Assembly: GCA_965603125.1 (NCBI GenBank)
Contig: CBFDBU010000013.1
Span: 17,702 to 81,701 of the forward strand
DNA: 64,000 bases
Reading direction: 5' to 3'
Source of the DNA: JAJRTA01 sp965603125
GTDB lineage: Bacteria; Zixibacteria; MSB-5A5; GN15; FEB-12
Both the position numbers and the translations under genes were made by a program. Below the pieces are notes generated by a model. That model saw nothing but the letters and a program-made list of their open reading frames with translations. It had not been told where the DNA came from and did not search any database. Below are positions 27,276 through 36,021 of this stretch, in pieces. How positions within the stretch are numbered: position 1 is the first letter of the stretch; the number at the start of each line of letters is the position of its first letter.

Positions 27276-27488
27276 TCACCCCCCGCCAAAACCGATTTTC
27301 ACTTCACCTCGTTCGACTATCACCGGGACTATCCTTTGGCCCCCGGTCAAATCCAGTACCTTGTCTTTGACCCCGGGCGTCTCGTTGACGTCAATCTCCC
27401 GGAAGGCTATCCCCTGCTCCGAGAGATGCTTCTTGGCCGCGGCGCAATAGGGACACCCGACCTTGGTGTAGATCGTCACTTCCGACAC
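27276..27488 (-). CDS. Glutaredoxin-like protein within the nuo operon
   Basis: A 70-residue protein beginning VTIYTKVGCPYCAAAKKHL, with the active-site CPYC and later the cis-proline of a thioredoxin fold (IVPVIV). It ends in GGG rather than a full last helix, so it is short for a glutaredoxin. The GTG start (27486-27488) overlaps the end of nuoM by 13 bases, and GGAGGAG lies just upstream, within nuoM. It is therefore translated with the complex I genes. A role in thiol repair or in iron-sulfur handling of the complex is inferred from position only. Confidence 0.85.
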   Translation of the reverse strand: MSEVTIYTKVGCPYCAAAKKHLSEQGIAFREIDVNETPGVKDKVLDLTGGQRIVPVIVERGEVKIGFGGG

Positions 27489-29077
27489 AGGTTCTCTCCT
27501 CCGGCAACATGACCGGTTGCCCCGACGCTTCCGGCTTCCCGGGCTGGCGATTCCGAATCGATTTGGAAACGACGCTCCGCATCGACCGTTTTGGCTCGAC
27601 TCACGCGCACCAGCACCTGCTTGACCGCCGGCTCGATCCGATCAAGGAACGGCTTCGGGTAAATGCCGATCCAGAAGATCAACACCACCAGCGGAATCAG
27701 CACTATCCTCTCGCGCCACGAGACATCCTTGAGCTTTTCGTTCTCCGGCCTGGTCACTTTGCCGAAAACAACCCGCTGGAACATCCAGAGCATGTAGCAG
27801 GCCGAGAGGACAACCCCGGAGGCGGCGACAATACCGTACACGGTGTTGAACTTGAACGCCCCGACCAGTATCAGGAACTCGCCCACAAAACCGTTCGTGA
27901 GGGGAAGGCCGATGGATGAAAGGGTCACGATCATAAACACCGCCGCATAGAACGGCATGACCTTGGCGATACCCCCGAACTCCGCGATCAGGCGCGTATG
28001 TCGTCGCTCGTAGAGCATGCCGACGATCAGGAACAAGGCCCCGGTGGAGATGCCATGGTTAATCATCTGCAGCACCGCCCCTTCCATTCCCTGCGTGTTG
28101 AGAGCGAACATACCTAACATTATGAAACCCATGTGCGATACCGACGAGAAAGCCACCAGCGACTTCACGTCCTTCTGGACCATCGCCACCAGGGCGCCGT
28201 AGATTATGGCGATCAGCGACAACACGCAGATGTAGGGCAGGAAGGTCATGGTCGCCTCGGGGAACATGGGCAGACATATCCTGATGAAGCCGTACGTCCC
28301 CATTTTGAGAAGCACGCCCGCCAGGATGACCGATCCGGCGGTCGGGGCCTCGACATGGGCGTCGGGCAACCAGGTATGCAGGGGCCACAGCGGGACCTTG
28401 ATGGCGAAGGCCAGGGCGAAAGCCGCAAACAGCCACAGTTGCGTATGGTATGCGAACGGCATCTGCATTATCTTGAGCAGGTCAAAGGAATACTCACCCG
28501 AGTACTTCTGGTATTCAAAGAGCATGAACAAAATGGCGACCAGCATCAGAAGGGAACCGAACATCGTAAAGAGAACGAACTTGATGGCCGCGTAGACCTT
28601 TCGTGGTCCGCCCCAGACACCGATGAGGAAGTACATCGGCACCAGCATCACTTCCCAGAAGACATAGAACAGAAACAGGTCCAGGGCGCAGAAAACGCCG
28701 ATCATGCCCGTCTCGAGAAGCAGCATGGAAATCATGAAACCCTTCACGCCGGTGGCAATCGAGCGCCATGCCGAGAGAATGCACAGGACGGTCAGGATGG
28801 TCGTGAGCATAATCAACAACAGAGAGATACCGTCGATACCGACATGGTACGAGATACCCAGCGAGGTAATCCAAGGGACGTTCACCTCGAACTGCATCCC
28901 GTTGGCGACCGGATCAAACATGGCCCAGAGCAAAAACGAGAAAAGCATTGTTATGAATGCTATGATGAGGCTCACCGATCTGAGGCTGTCATGACGGTCA
29001 CCCGGCACCAGGAGCAAAAGCAACACCCCGATAGTGGGGAAGAAAGTCACCAATGTCAGAATCTCGTTTTCCATCAT
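27476..29077 (-). CDS. nuoM: NADH-quinone oxidoreductase subunit M
   Basis: An antiporter-like membrane subunit, 533 residues. It shows FWEVMLVPMYFLIGVWGG with the key glutamate, AFAIKVPLWPLHTWLPDAHVEAPTAGSVILAGVLLKMG and SSVSHMGFIMLG, all typical of NuoM. The C-terminal tail after WIGIYPKPFLDRIEPAV is longer than usual (about 40 residues) and carries the ribosome site and start of the glutaredoxin-like gene. The start directly follows the nuoL stop. Confidence 0.96.
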   Translation of the reverse strand: MMENEILTLVTFFPTIGVLLLLLVPGDRHDSLRSVSLIIAFITMLFSFLLWAMFDPVANGMQFEVNVPWITSLGISYHVGIDGISLLLIMLTTILTVLCILSAWRSIATGVKGFMISMLLLETGMIGVFCALDLFLFYVFWEVMLVPMYFLIGVWGGPRKVYAAIKFVLFTMFGSLLMLVAILFMLFEYQKYSGEYSFDLLKIMQMPFAYHTQLWLFAAFALAFAIKVPLWPLHTWLPDAHVEAPTAGSVILAGVLLKMGTYGFIRICLPMFPEATMTFLPYICVLSLIAIIYGALVAMVQKDVKSLVAFSSVSHMGFIMLGMFALNTQGMEGAVLQMINHGISTGALFLIVGMLYERRHTRLIAEFGGIAKVMPFYAAVFMIVTLSSIGLPLTNGFVGEFLILVGAFKFNTVYGIVAASGVVLSACYMLWMFQRVVFGKVTRPENEKLKDVSWRERIVLIPLVVLIFWIGIYPKPFLDRIEPAVKQVLVRVSRAKTVDAERRFQIDSESPAREAGSVGATGHVAGGENLCRK

Positions 29078-31015
29078 CTATCCGAGAAGGAAGTAAGCCA
29101 CCAACGCCACCACACCGGCTACAAACACGGTGGCGTAACTCCGCACGCGCCCCGTCTGGCCGGTACGCAACAACTGGGAAATATCGTCGTAAATCGTCGC
29201 AAAGCCGTTGATCAGGCCGTCAATTATCAGAACATCGACGATCTTCCAAAGGAAGATCGACATGTTAACCAGCGGTCGCACTATGACCGCACCGTAGATT
29301 TCATCCACGTAGTACTTGTTGAACAGAAGCCTGTGCAGGTGGGGCGTTTTCTCGCGCAGACGCGTGGACAGTTCCGGAGTCTGCCCGTAAACCTTGCGAG
29401 CAGCAAGAATCGCGACCAGCACCAAGATGACCGTCGCCACCATCAGCCCCACTTCCATTCCCGTATCGCCTCCGCCCGCAGCCGGCGCGTGCGAGGCGGC
29501 ATCATGACCGGCTCCAGACATCACCGGCGCCATCCAGCGCTCGAAAAAATTAGTCACTCCGAATAGATGCGGTATCCCGATCCAGCCCCCGACAACCGAG
29601 AGCACCGCCAACACCATCAGCGGCACCGTCATGGATTTCGGCGACTCGTGCAGATGCTCGCGGGTGTGGGCGTCCATGCGTCCCTTACCGTGGAAAGTCA
29701 GGTATATTAATCGGAACATGTAGAACGCCGTCAGCCCGGCGGTCAAGAATCCGATCACCCACAAAACCGGGTGTCCGTATGGCGATGAGAACGCTTTCCA
29801 CAGGATTTCGTCCTTGGAGAAGAAGCCGGACAGGCCGGGGATACCGGCAATCGTCAGGGCGGCAATGAGCATGGTGATATAGGTGACCGGCACGTGCCGG
29901 CGCATGCCGCCCATCTTGCGCATGTCCTGCTCGCCCGACATGGCGTGAATAACCGACCCCGCCGCCAAGAACAGCAGGGCCTTGAAGAACGCATGCGTCA
30001 TCAAGTGAAAGATGCCGGCCCCAAAGGCCGCCACGCCGCAGGCGAGAAACATGTATCCCAACTGGCTGACAGTCGAATAGGCCAGCACGCGTTTGATGTC
30101 GTTCTGAGCCAGACCGATGGTGGCGGCAAAGATCGCCGTAAGCGCTCCGACTATGGCCACCACCAGCAGGGCGTCCGGAGCCAGCAGGTACAACACATTT
30201 GAGCGAGCAATCATGTAGACCCCGGCCGTGACCATCGTGGCGGCATGGATCAGGGCCGACACCGGAGTAGGCCCTTCCATAGCATCGGGAAGCCAGACAT
30301 AAAGCGGAATCTGGGCCGACTTGCCGATCGCTCCCATAAACAGAAGGATGCAGGCAGCGGTAATAAGAGCGCCGCCGGCAACAAACACCGTCGGCGCGGC
30401 TTCCATGACCACTCTGAAATCCAGCGAGCCTACCTGCCAGAATATGATGAACATGCCGATCAGAAAACCGAAGTCGCCGATCCGATTGACGATGAAGGCC
30501 TTCTTGCCCGCATCCGAGGCGGACTTCTTCTCAAACCAGAAGCCGATCAGCAGGTAGGAGCAGAGACCGACCCCTTCCCAGCCGACAAACATGAAAAGGA
30601 AGTTGTCTGCCAGAACCAGGGTGAGCATCGAGAACATAAACAGGTTGAGAAAGGCAAAATAGCGTCCGAAGCAGGGATCGTGGTGCATGTATCCGATCGA
30701 GTAGAGATGGATCACGAAGCCGACACAGGTTACAACCAGTATCATGACGGCCGACAGCGGGTCAAGCAGGAAGCCGATATTGGCCAGGAAGGAGCCGGAA
30801 GAAATCCACGGGAAGAGAACCTGCTCGATAACTCTCGCGTCAGGCGGCAGCTCTTTCAGCTCAAAGAACAACAGGACCGACAGCAGAAACGATAACCCGA
30901 CCGGTGCACACGCCAAAAACGAGACCACCGGCCGCGGCAACCGACCCAACAGCAGCCCGTTGACCAGGAAGCCCGCAAGTGGGAGAATCGGAACAAGAAA
31001 CAGGTATTCGGTCAT
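29078..31015 (-). CDS. nuoL: NADH-quinone oxidoreductase subunit L
   Basis: The largest antiporter-like subunit, 645 residues, placed at the end of the membrane arm. Characteristic segments are FVGWEGVGLCSYLLIGFWFE, AQIPLYVWLPDAMEGPTPVSALIHAATMVTAGVYM and YSTVSQLGYMFLACG. The C-terminal lateral helix region follows a histidine- and alanine-rich loop (SHAPAAGGG). It starts 15 bases downstream of nuoK and touches nuoM, as in other nuo operons. Confidence 0.97.
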   Translation of the reverse strand: MTEYLFLVPILPLAGFLVNGLLLGRLPRPVVSFLACAPVGLSFLLSVLLFFELKELPPDARVIEQVLFPWISSGSFLANIGFLLDPLSAVMILVVTCVGFVIHLYSIGYMHHDPCFGRYFAFLNLFMFSMLTLVLADNFLFMFVGWEGVGLCSYLLIGFWFEKKSASDAGKKAFIVNRIGDFGFLIGMFIIFWQVGSLDFRVVMEAAPTVFVAGGALITAACILLFMGAIGKSAQIPLYVWLPDAMEGPTPVSALIHAATMVTAGVYMIARSNVLYLLAPDALLVVAIVGALTAIFAATIGLAQNDIKRVLAYSTVSQLGYMFLACGVAAFGAGIFHLMTHAFFKALLFLAAGSVIHAMSGEQDMRKMGGMRRHVPVTYITMLIAALTIAGIPGLSGFFSKDEILWKAFSSPYGHPVLWVIGFLTAGLTAFYMFRLIYLTFHGKGRMDAHTREHLHESPKSMTVPLMVLAVLSVVGGWIGIPHLFGVTNFFERWMAPVMSGAGHDAASHAPAAGGGDTGMEVGLMVATVILVLVAILAARKVYGQTPELSTRLREKTPHLHRLLFNKYYVDEIYGAVIVRPLVNMSIFLWKIVDVLIIDGLINGFATIYDDISQLLRTGQTGRVRSYATVFVAGVVALVAYFLLG

Positions 31016-31030
31016 TATAGCTTCAATCCC

Positions 31031-31333
31031 CTACCATTTCAGCATATCAAACCGGTCGATGTTGATCGTCTCCCGATTGCGAAAGATCGTAATCAGAATG
31101 GCCAACCCCACGGCCGCTTCCGCGGCAGCTACAGCCAGCACCAGGAACACAAAGGCGTGACCGTCCATTATGTTAAGGGCCCTGGAAAACGCGATCAGAG
31201 CGAGATTGGCTGCATTCAGCATGAGTTCCACGCACATGAAGAGCACAATGATATTGCGACTTATCAGAACACCCACGGCGCCAATGCCGAATATCACCAC
31301 CGCCAGAATCAGAAATGCAGGTATCGTTACCAT
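31031..31333 (-). CDS. nuoK: NADH-quinone oxidoreductase subunit K
   Basis: From ATG 31333 the protein has 100 residues, the usual size; an upstream in-frame start would add 24 residues that do not fit the family. GGAG lies seven bases before the ATG. It has three helices: about 3-21, 27-51 and 60-84. Conserved acidic residues sit in FMCVELMLNAANLAL and in the third helix AVAAAEAAVGLAIL, which line the proton path. It overlaps the end of nuoJ by a few bases at most. Confidence 0.96.
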   Translation of the reverse strand: MVTIPAFLILAVVIFGIGAVGVLISRNIIVLFMCVELMLNAANLALIAFSRALNIMDGHAFVFLVLAVAAAEAAVGLAILITIFRNRETINIDRFDMLKW

Positions 31334-31334
31334 A

Positions 31335-31931
31335 TCAGTCTCCGGCCCCACCGATAGAGCTTCCACTCGATGTGCTTTCCGGTTTCGTCGCAGCCGAGGT
31401 GTCACCGGCCTTTTCTCGTCCGGCCATCACAACCGCACCCACAATGGCAGCCAGCAGTAATACCGACGCCAGTTCGAACGGGTACAAGTACTTCCCAAAT
31501 AGAAGCTCCGCCACGCCGGCCACCGAACCAAAATCAGAGGCGACCATCGAACTGATCCCGGTCACGTCGGCGTTGGGCAGCACACTGCTCTTGACCACCA
31601 TGGCCAGTTCGATGACGAGCAACGTCACCAACAGGTACTTGCTGAAACGACCGATAGAGGGGCCGCGCCCACCCAGGTCTTCCTGTCCGCGCAGATTGAG
31701 CAACATGATCACAAAAAGGAACAGGACCATAATCGCCCCGGCATACACAATGATCAAGATGGCCCCTAAGAAGAGGGCTCCCAGTTGGATGTACAACACT
31801 GCCTGAGCCACCAGCGACACGATGAAATAGAGAACCGAGGCCACCGGATTGCGCTGGCCGATCATCATGACGGCTCCGAAGACGGCCACCAGGGCCGAAA
31901 CGGCGAATATGATTGTATCGAGGCTTATCAT
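31335..31931 (-). CDS. nuoJ: NADH-quinone oxidoreductase subunit J
   Basis: From ATG 31931 (MISLDTIIF) the protein has 198 residues and five helices, with AGAIMVLFLFVIMLLNL, the hallmark of NuoJ. Upstream codons in frame read through nuoI and are not used. The start overlaps the nuoI stop (ATGA). After the third helix there is a longer loop, and the C-terminus (AATKPESTSSGSS) is a short serine-rich tail. Confidence 0.95.
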   Translation of the reverse strand: MISLDTIIFAVSALVAVFGAVMMIGQRNPVASVLYFIVSLVAQAVLYIQLGALFLGAILIIVYAGAIMVLFLFVIMLLNLRGQEDLGGRGPSIGRFSKYLLVTLLVIELAMVVKSSVLPNADVTGISSMVASDFGSVAGVAELLFGKYLYPFELASVLLLAAIVGAVVMAGREKAGDTSAATKPESTSSGSSIGGAGD

Positions 31932-32434
31932 ACTTTGTCCGTCACACCATAGACCCGGCGCACCTGGCGATAGATCCGCTTGAAGGGGTTGTCCTTGCGC
32001 GGATGCGGCACCAGTATGCTCTCCTTGTCGACTATGAAGGAACCGCGATCGTAGTCCGAGAACTCGTATTCCTGACCCAGGAAGATCGCCTCCTCGGGAC
32101 AAGCCTCTTCGCAAAAGCCGCAGAAGATACAGCGCAGGAGGTTTATTTCGTAGACTTTCGCTCGCCGTTCCCCGTTTTCGCCTTCCTCCGGCTCCATGTA
32201 GATGGCGTCGGCCGGACAGGCGGCGGCGCACAGACCGCAGCAGACGCAGCGCTCGCTGCCGTCTTCATAGCGCTCCAGGTAATGCTTGCCACGGTAGCGC
32301 GGCGCCATTGGTTCCTTGTATCGAGGATAATCAAGCGTGACCGGCTTTCTGAAAAAGTGCTTTATCGTCACCAGAAAGCCCATCGGCATCTTGAACACGA
32401 CATATCCGAGCGCTTTTGCTACTTCTTTCATCAT
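31928..32434 (-). CDS. nuoI: NADH-quinone oxidoreductase subunit I (8Fe ferredoxin-like)
   Basis: The 168-residue subunit carries clusters N6a and N6b in two motifs: CVCCGLCAAACPADAI and CIFCGFCEEACPEEAI. The N-terminal amphipathic helix that anchors it beside NuoH is seen at 1-35. It passes electrons from NuoG toward NuoB. It starts 24 bases after nuoH and overlaps nuoJ. Confidence 0.97.
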   Translation of the reverse strand: MMKEVAKALGYVVFKMPMGFLVTIKHFFRKPVTLDYPRYKEPMAPRYRGKHYLERYEDGSERCVCCGLCAAACPADAIYMEPEEGENGERRAKVYEINLLRCIFCGFCEEACPEEAIFLGQEYEFSDYDRGSFIVDKESILVPHPRKDNPFKRIYRQVRRVYGVTDKV

Positions 32435-32457
32435 CCTGATACTACCTCAAACATACC

Positions 32458-33453
32458 CTATAACATCACCAGCGCAGCCGTGACTATCGTATTGAGCAGG
32501 GCCAGCGGAAACAGAACCTTCCACCCGAAAGCCATCAGTTGATCGTAACGGAAGCGGGGGAAGGTCGCCCGCAGCCAGATATAGAAAAACATGAAAAGAA
32601 ATACCTTGATGCAAAACCAGACCACCGCCGGCAGGTAGGGCCCCTGCCAGCCACCCAGAAACAGCGACGTAGCCACCGCAGCCACGCCCAATATGGCGGC
32701 ATACTCGCCGATGAAGAACATAGCGAAGCGCATCGATGAATACTCTGTGTGGTATCCACCCACCAACTCGGACTCCGCTTCGGGCATGTCAAAGGGCAAC
32801 CGGTTGGTCTCAGCGATGGCGCACGTCAGGAACAACAGGAAACCCAGGGGCTGCCGCCAGATAAACCAGTCCCCAAACGAGGCCTGCTGCTCCACCAACT
32901 CCCGCAGGGAAAGAGTATTGGCGATCAGAATGACGCCGACTATCGACAGACCGTAGCCCACTTCATAGGAGATCATCTGCGCCGAGGCGCGAAGCCCGCC
33001 CATCAGGGAGTACTTCGACCCGGACGACCACCCGGCCAGAACGATGCCATACACACCCAGGGACGTTATCGCAAGAATGAACAGTATGGCGACGTTCATA
33101 TCCGAGATGACCATCGTCACCTCGTGTCCAAACAGGACGGTGTCGGCTCCAAAGGGTATCACGGCAAAAATCAGCAGGGAAGGAACAAAGGAAATGATCG
33201 GCGCCAGGGCATAGGTGACGCGCTCGACATTGTCAGGGACAATCTCTTCCTTGAAAATGAGCTTGACGGCGTCGGCGATAGGTTGCAGCAGGCCATGGGG
33301 CCCGGCGTACAGCGGCCCGATGCGATGCTGCATGTGACCCACGACCTTGCGTTCGAGGTAGGTGGCGTAGGCGCATCCGGTCAGAACGACGATTATGACT
33401 ACCACCACCTTGATCGCAGATATGAGAACGATTTCAAGCATGCCGCTAATCAT
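32458..33453 (-). CDS. nuoH: NADH-quinone oxidoreductase subunit H
   Basis: The 331-residue membrane subunit links the membrane arm to the peripheral arm and forms part of the quinone site. Visible hallmarks are ERKVVGHMQHRIGPLYAGPHGLLQPIADAVKLIFKE, AETNRLPFDMPEAESELVGGYHTEY and RATFPRFRYDQLM. It has about eight helices. ATG 33453 overlaps the nuoG stop; a second ATG four codons later is possible. Confidence 0.97.
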   Translation of the reverse strand: MISGMLEIVLISAIKVVVVIIVVLTGCAYATYLERKVVGHMQHRIGPLYAGPHGLLQPIADAVKLIFKEEIVPDNVERVTYALAPIISFVPSLLIFAVIPFGADTVLFGHEVTMVISDMNVAILFILAITSLGVYGIVLAGWSSGSKYSLMGGLRASAQMISYEVGYGLSIVGVILIANTLSLRELVEQQASFGDWFIWRQPLGFLLFLTCAIAETNRLPFDMPEAESELVGGYHTEYSSMRFAMFFIGEYAAILGVAAVATSLFLGGWQGPYLPAVVWFCIKVFLFMFFYIWLRATFPRFRYDQLMAFGWKVLFPLALLNTIVTAALVML

Positions 33454-36013
33454 CCACCCTGCTGATTTTCACCCTGTTGACCCGCCTCTTGCGCATCAAC
33501 AGCGACGTGATCGGCGTCGCCGAGAAATTGCACGGCACCAGAAGGCAATTGTTCTCGAGGTGCTCCGATATCCTGGCTGCTACGATTATTTTGCCTGTCT
33601 TTGATTCCACGCGCACCAGGTCTCCATCGCCAAGTTTGTACTCCTCCGCCAGATCCGGCGACAACTCAACATAGGCTTCACTCACGAAGTTGGCAAGCGA
33701 GGGCGCTTTTTCCGTCAGGTGACCGCGGTGGTGCGGGTCGTCGCACACGAATACGGGCAGGGGGTACTCCTTGTCGGGTTCTTCAGCCGCCGGTCTTACT
33801 TCGAGGAATTCGTCCGGGAGCGGCGGCTGGTCATCGACGTCGAGAAGACAGCCGGCTTCCGAGGACAACTGCTCGAGCGACGGGAAGGCGTCGGTCCCGA
33901 ACTTGTCGGCCAGAGCCATGATAATCTCGTATGCGGGCCGGGACTTGCCCACCGGCCTGATAGCGCGTTGGGCCGACTGCACACGCCCTTCGAGATTCAC
34001 ATACTCTCCGTCATACTCTGCCCAACTGGACAGAGGCAGAACGACGTCGGCCAGGGCGGTCGTTTCCGTTTCGAACAGATCACATACGACCAGGAAATCC
34101 AGCTTCCCTAATCCCTCGCGAACAAATTCCTGGTCCGGATAGAGCATTATCGGATTCGCTCCGACTACGAACAAGCCGCTGATTTCTTCCTTCTTCATCA
34201 GGGCCAACATGGCGTCGGTGTTGTTGGCTTGGCTGTCGGGGAACATGCCCCACAGGGCCGTCAGTTTCTCTCTGGTCGGTGTGGCCGGTTGGGGGAGAAC
34301 ACCCATTTTTTCAGCGCCGCGCGAGTTGGCCTGCCGGGCCAGCACAGACAACTGTCCCTTGCTGCGTACACCAAACAGCCGGTCCAGATTTGCCACGGCA
34401 GCCCCAATAGATTCACGAGCGACGGACCGTGTGACCAGCTCACCGACAATGAACGACACTTTTCTGGCTTCAGCCAGGGCCCTGGCCACGATTCTCAGTT
34501 CGGCCTCATCCACTCCACATGCCGCGGCAGCTTCCGCCGGCGTGTTCGGTACAACCTTTGACTTGAACTCGCCTGCCATGGCTGAATCCACGAGGTTCTC
34601 CTCGACAGCCGCCAGGCAGATTCCGGTGAGAGCAAGTTCATCGGCCCCGGCCCTGTAAACCAACTCCAGGTCGGCAACGTCGGCCGACTTGACTGAGAAG
34701 GGGTTAATGGAATAGATCCGCGGTTTTCCAAAAGTCCGCGTCCTGCGTATGCGCAGGTATTCGTTGGGGTGTTCCCTGATCAGGTCGGAGCCGAAGGTGA
34801 CAATCACGTCGGAATCGTCGACGTCGGCGATGCGGAAGGACTGCCGACAGAGCAGCGAGAAAATGGAGTCCCCCACCGTGGGCAACATCGGGTAGTCACA
34901 CCGGAAATCAACGTTGTTGGAGTTGAGGACGGTGCGGAAGAACTTCGAGAACCCGTACAGGGAAGTGTTATCCAGATTGGGAGCGATCAAGCCGCCGATG
35001 CAGACCCGGCCCATCGTCTGCTGGATCTCCGTGAACCGCTTGTGTATCAGTTCCATCGCTTCTTCCCACGAAGCCGGCACCTGTTTACCGTCTTTCTTTA
35101 TCAGCGGTTCGGGCAGCCGCTCCGGAGAATTCGCCACCTGGTAGCCGTAGCGGGTGACGTCGGCCAGCCAGCCGTCGTCGATGTCGTCGTTGGCCCGGGA
35201 TGTGGTCCGATAGACGTGGTTTTTGTGATCCTCTTTGTAAAGGAGGATGTTGCTGCCGGAACTTGTGAAATTGCAGACTGAAGGCACCGACGTTGTCAGC
35301 CACACCCTGATCTTGTAGCGCCAGTCGGCGCTTGTCAGGGCGCCCACCGGGCAGATCTCCGCCAGGTTGCCGGAAAAGGGGTTGGTTACCTGCCGACCGC
35401 GAGCGGGGCCGATCCGGGTGTTGTTGCCGCGCTCGTAGACGCCGAGATCATATTCGCCGAAGGCCTCCTTGTTGGCCCGGACACACTTGTAGCAGAGCAG
35501 GCAGCGGTTGCGATTGAGGATCAGCTCGGGGCCGATCCTGAGATCGTCGAAGGTCGTAGTCATGCCCTCCTCGACGAACCGGGATTTCCGGAACTCAAAG
35601 CGGGAGTCGTCAATGCCGCAGTCAAAGGCGATATCCTGGAGCTCGCACTCGCCGGACTGGTCGCAGGTGGGACAGTCGAGCGGGTGGTTCGCCAGGATAA
35701 ACTCGATGACCGCGCGCCGGCCCTGCTTCACCTGGTCGGAGGCGGTGTGAATCACCATGCCGTCGGTAGCCTCAGTGGCGCAGGCAACCGCCAGATTGGG
35801 CCATTTCTCCACTTCGACGTAACACACGCGACAGGCGCCTATCGCCTTCAGCTTGGGATGCCAGCAGAAAGTGGGAATGTGAATCCCCAGCGATGCGGCC
35901 GCCTCAAGCAGAGTCGTGCCCTTAGGGACAGTCACCGCCCGTCCGTCAATGGTGAGGCTTATCGTATCTGCTTTTGCCTTGACCGGGGCGTTTTTTGTCG
36001 TATCTTCAGCCAT
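33446..36013 (-). CDS. nuoG: NADH-quinone oxidoreductase subunit G
   Basis: From ATG 36013 (MAEDTTKN) the protein has 855 residues. The N-terminal part carries the [2Fe-2S] site (GACRVC), the HPLDCPTCDQSGECELQ segment and the RCLLCYKC and EICPVGAL cysteines of the [4Fe-4S] clusters. The following molybdopterin-enzyme-like domain begins with VCNFTSSGSNI in place of the usual multi-cysteine motif, so the extra cluster N7 is missing. An earlier ATG at 36055 lies inside nuoF and is less likely. The C-terminal part (about 770-840) has a formate-dehydrogenase-like fold. Confidence 0.95.
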   Translation of the reverse strand: MAEDTTKNAPVKAKADTISLTIDGRAVTVPKGTTLLEAAASLGIHIPTFCWHPKLKAIGACRVCYVEVEKWPNLAVACATEATDGMVIHTASDQVKQGRRAVIEFILANHPLDCPTCDQSGECELQDIAFDCGIDDSRFEFRKSRFVEEGMTTTFDDLRIGPELILNRNRCLLCYKCVRANKEAFGEYDLGVYERGNNTRIGPARGRQVTNPFSGNLAEICPVGALTSADWRYKIRVWLTTSVPSVCNFTSSGSNILLYKEDHKNHVYRTTSRANDDIDDGWLADVTRYGYQVANSPERLPEPLIKKDGKQVPASWEEAMELIHKRFTEIQQTMGRVCIGGLIAPNLDNTSLYGFSKFFRTVLNSNNVDFRCDYPMLPTVGDSIFSLLCRQSFRIADVDDSDVIVTFGSDLIREHPNEYLRIRRTRTFGKPRIYSINPFSVKSADVADLELVYRAGADELALTGICLAAVEENLVDSAMAGEFKSKVVPNTPAEAAAACGVDEAELRIVARALAEARKVSFIVGELVTRSVARESIGAAVANLDRLFGVRSKGQLSVLARQANSRGAEKMGVLPQPATPTREKLTALWGMFPDSQANNTDAMLALMKKEEISGLFVVGANPIMLYPDQEFVREGLGKLDFLVVCDLFETETTALADVVLPLSSWAEYDGEYVNLEGRVQSAQRAIRPVGKSRPAYEIIMALADKFGTDAFPSLEQLSSEAGCLLDVDDQPPLPDEFLEVRPAAEEPDKEYPLPVFVCDDPHHRGHLTEKAPSLANFVSEAYVELSPDLAEEYKLGDGDLVRVESKTGKIIVAARISEHLENNCLLVPCNFSATPITSLLMRKRRVNRVKISRVDD

Positions 36014-36021
36014 CTTTCGTT

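Noticed and set aside
28133..29566. A 477-codon plus-strand frame opposite nuoM/nuoL
   Set aside because: It is the antisense shadow of two well matched genes; its composition (very rich in H, Q, R) is unlike a real protein.
30245..30895. A 216-codon plus-strand frame opposite nuoL
   Set aside because: Antisense shadow of a conserved membrane protein, rich in charged residues only because its template encodes helices.
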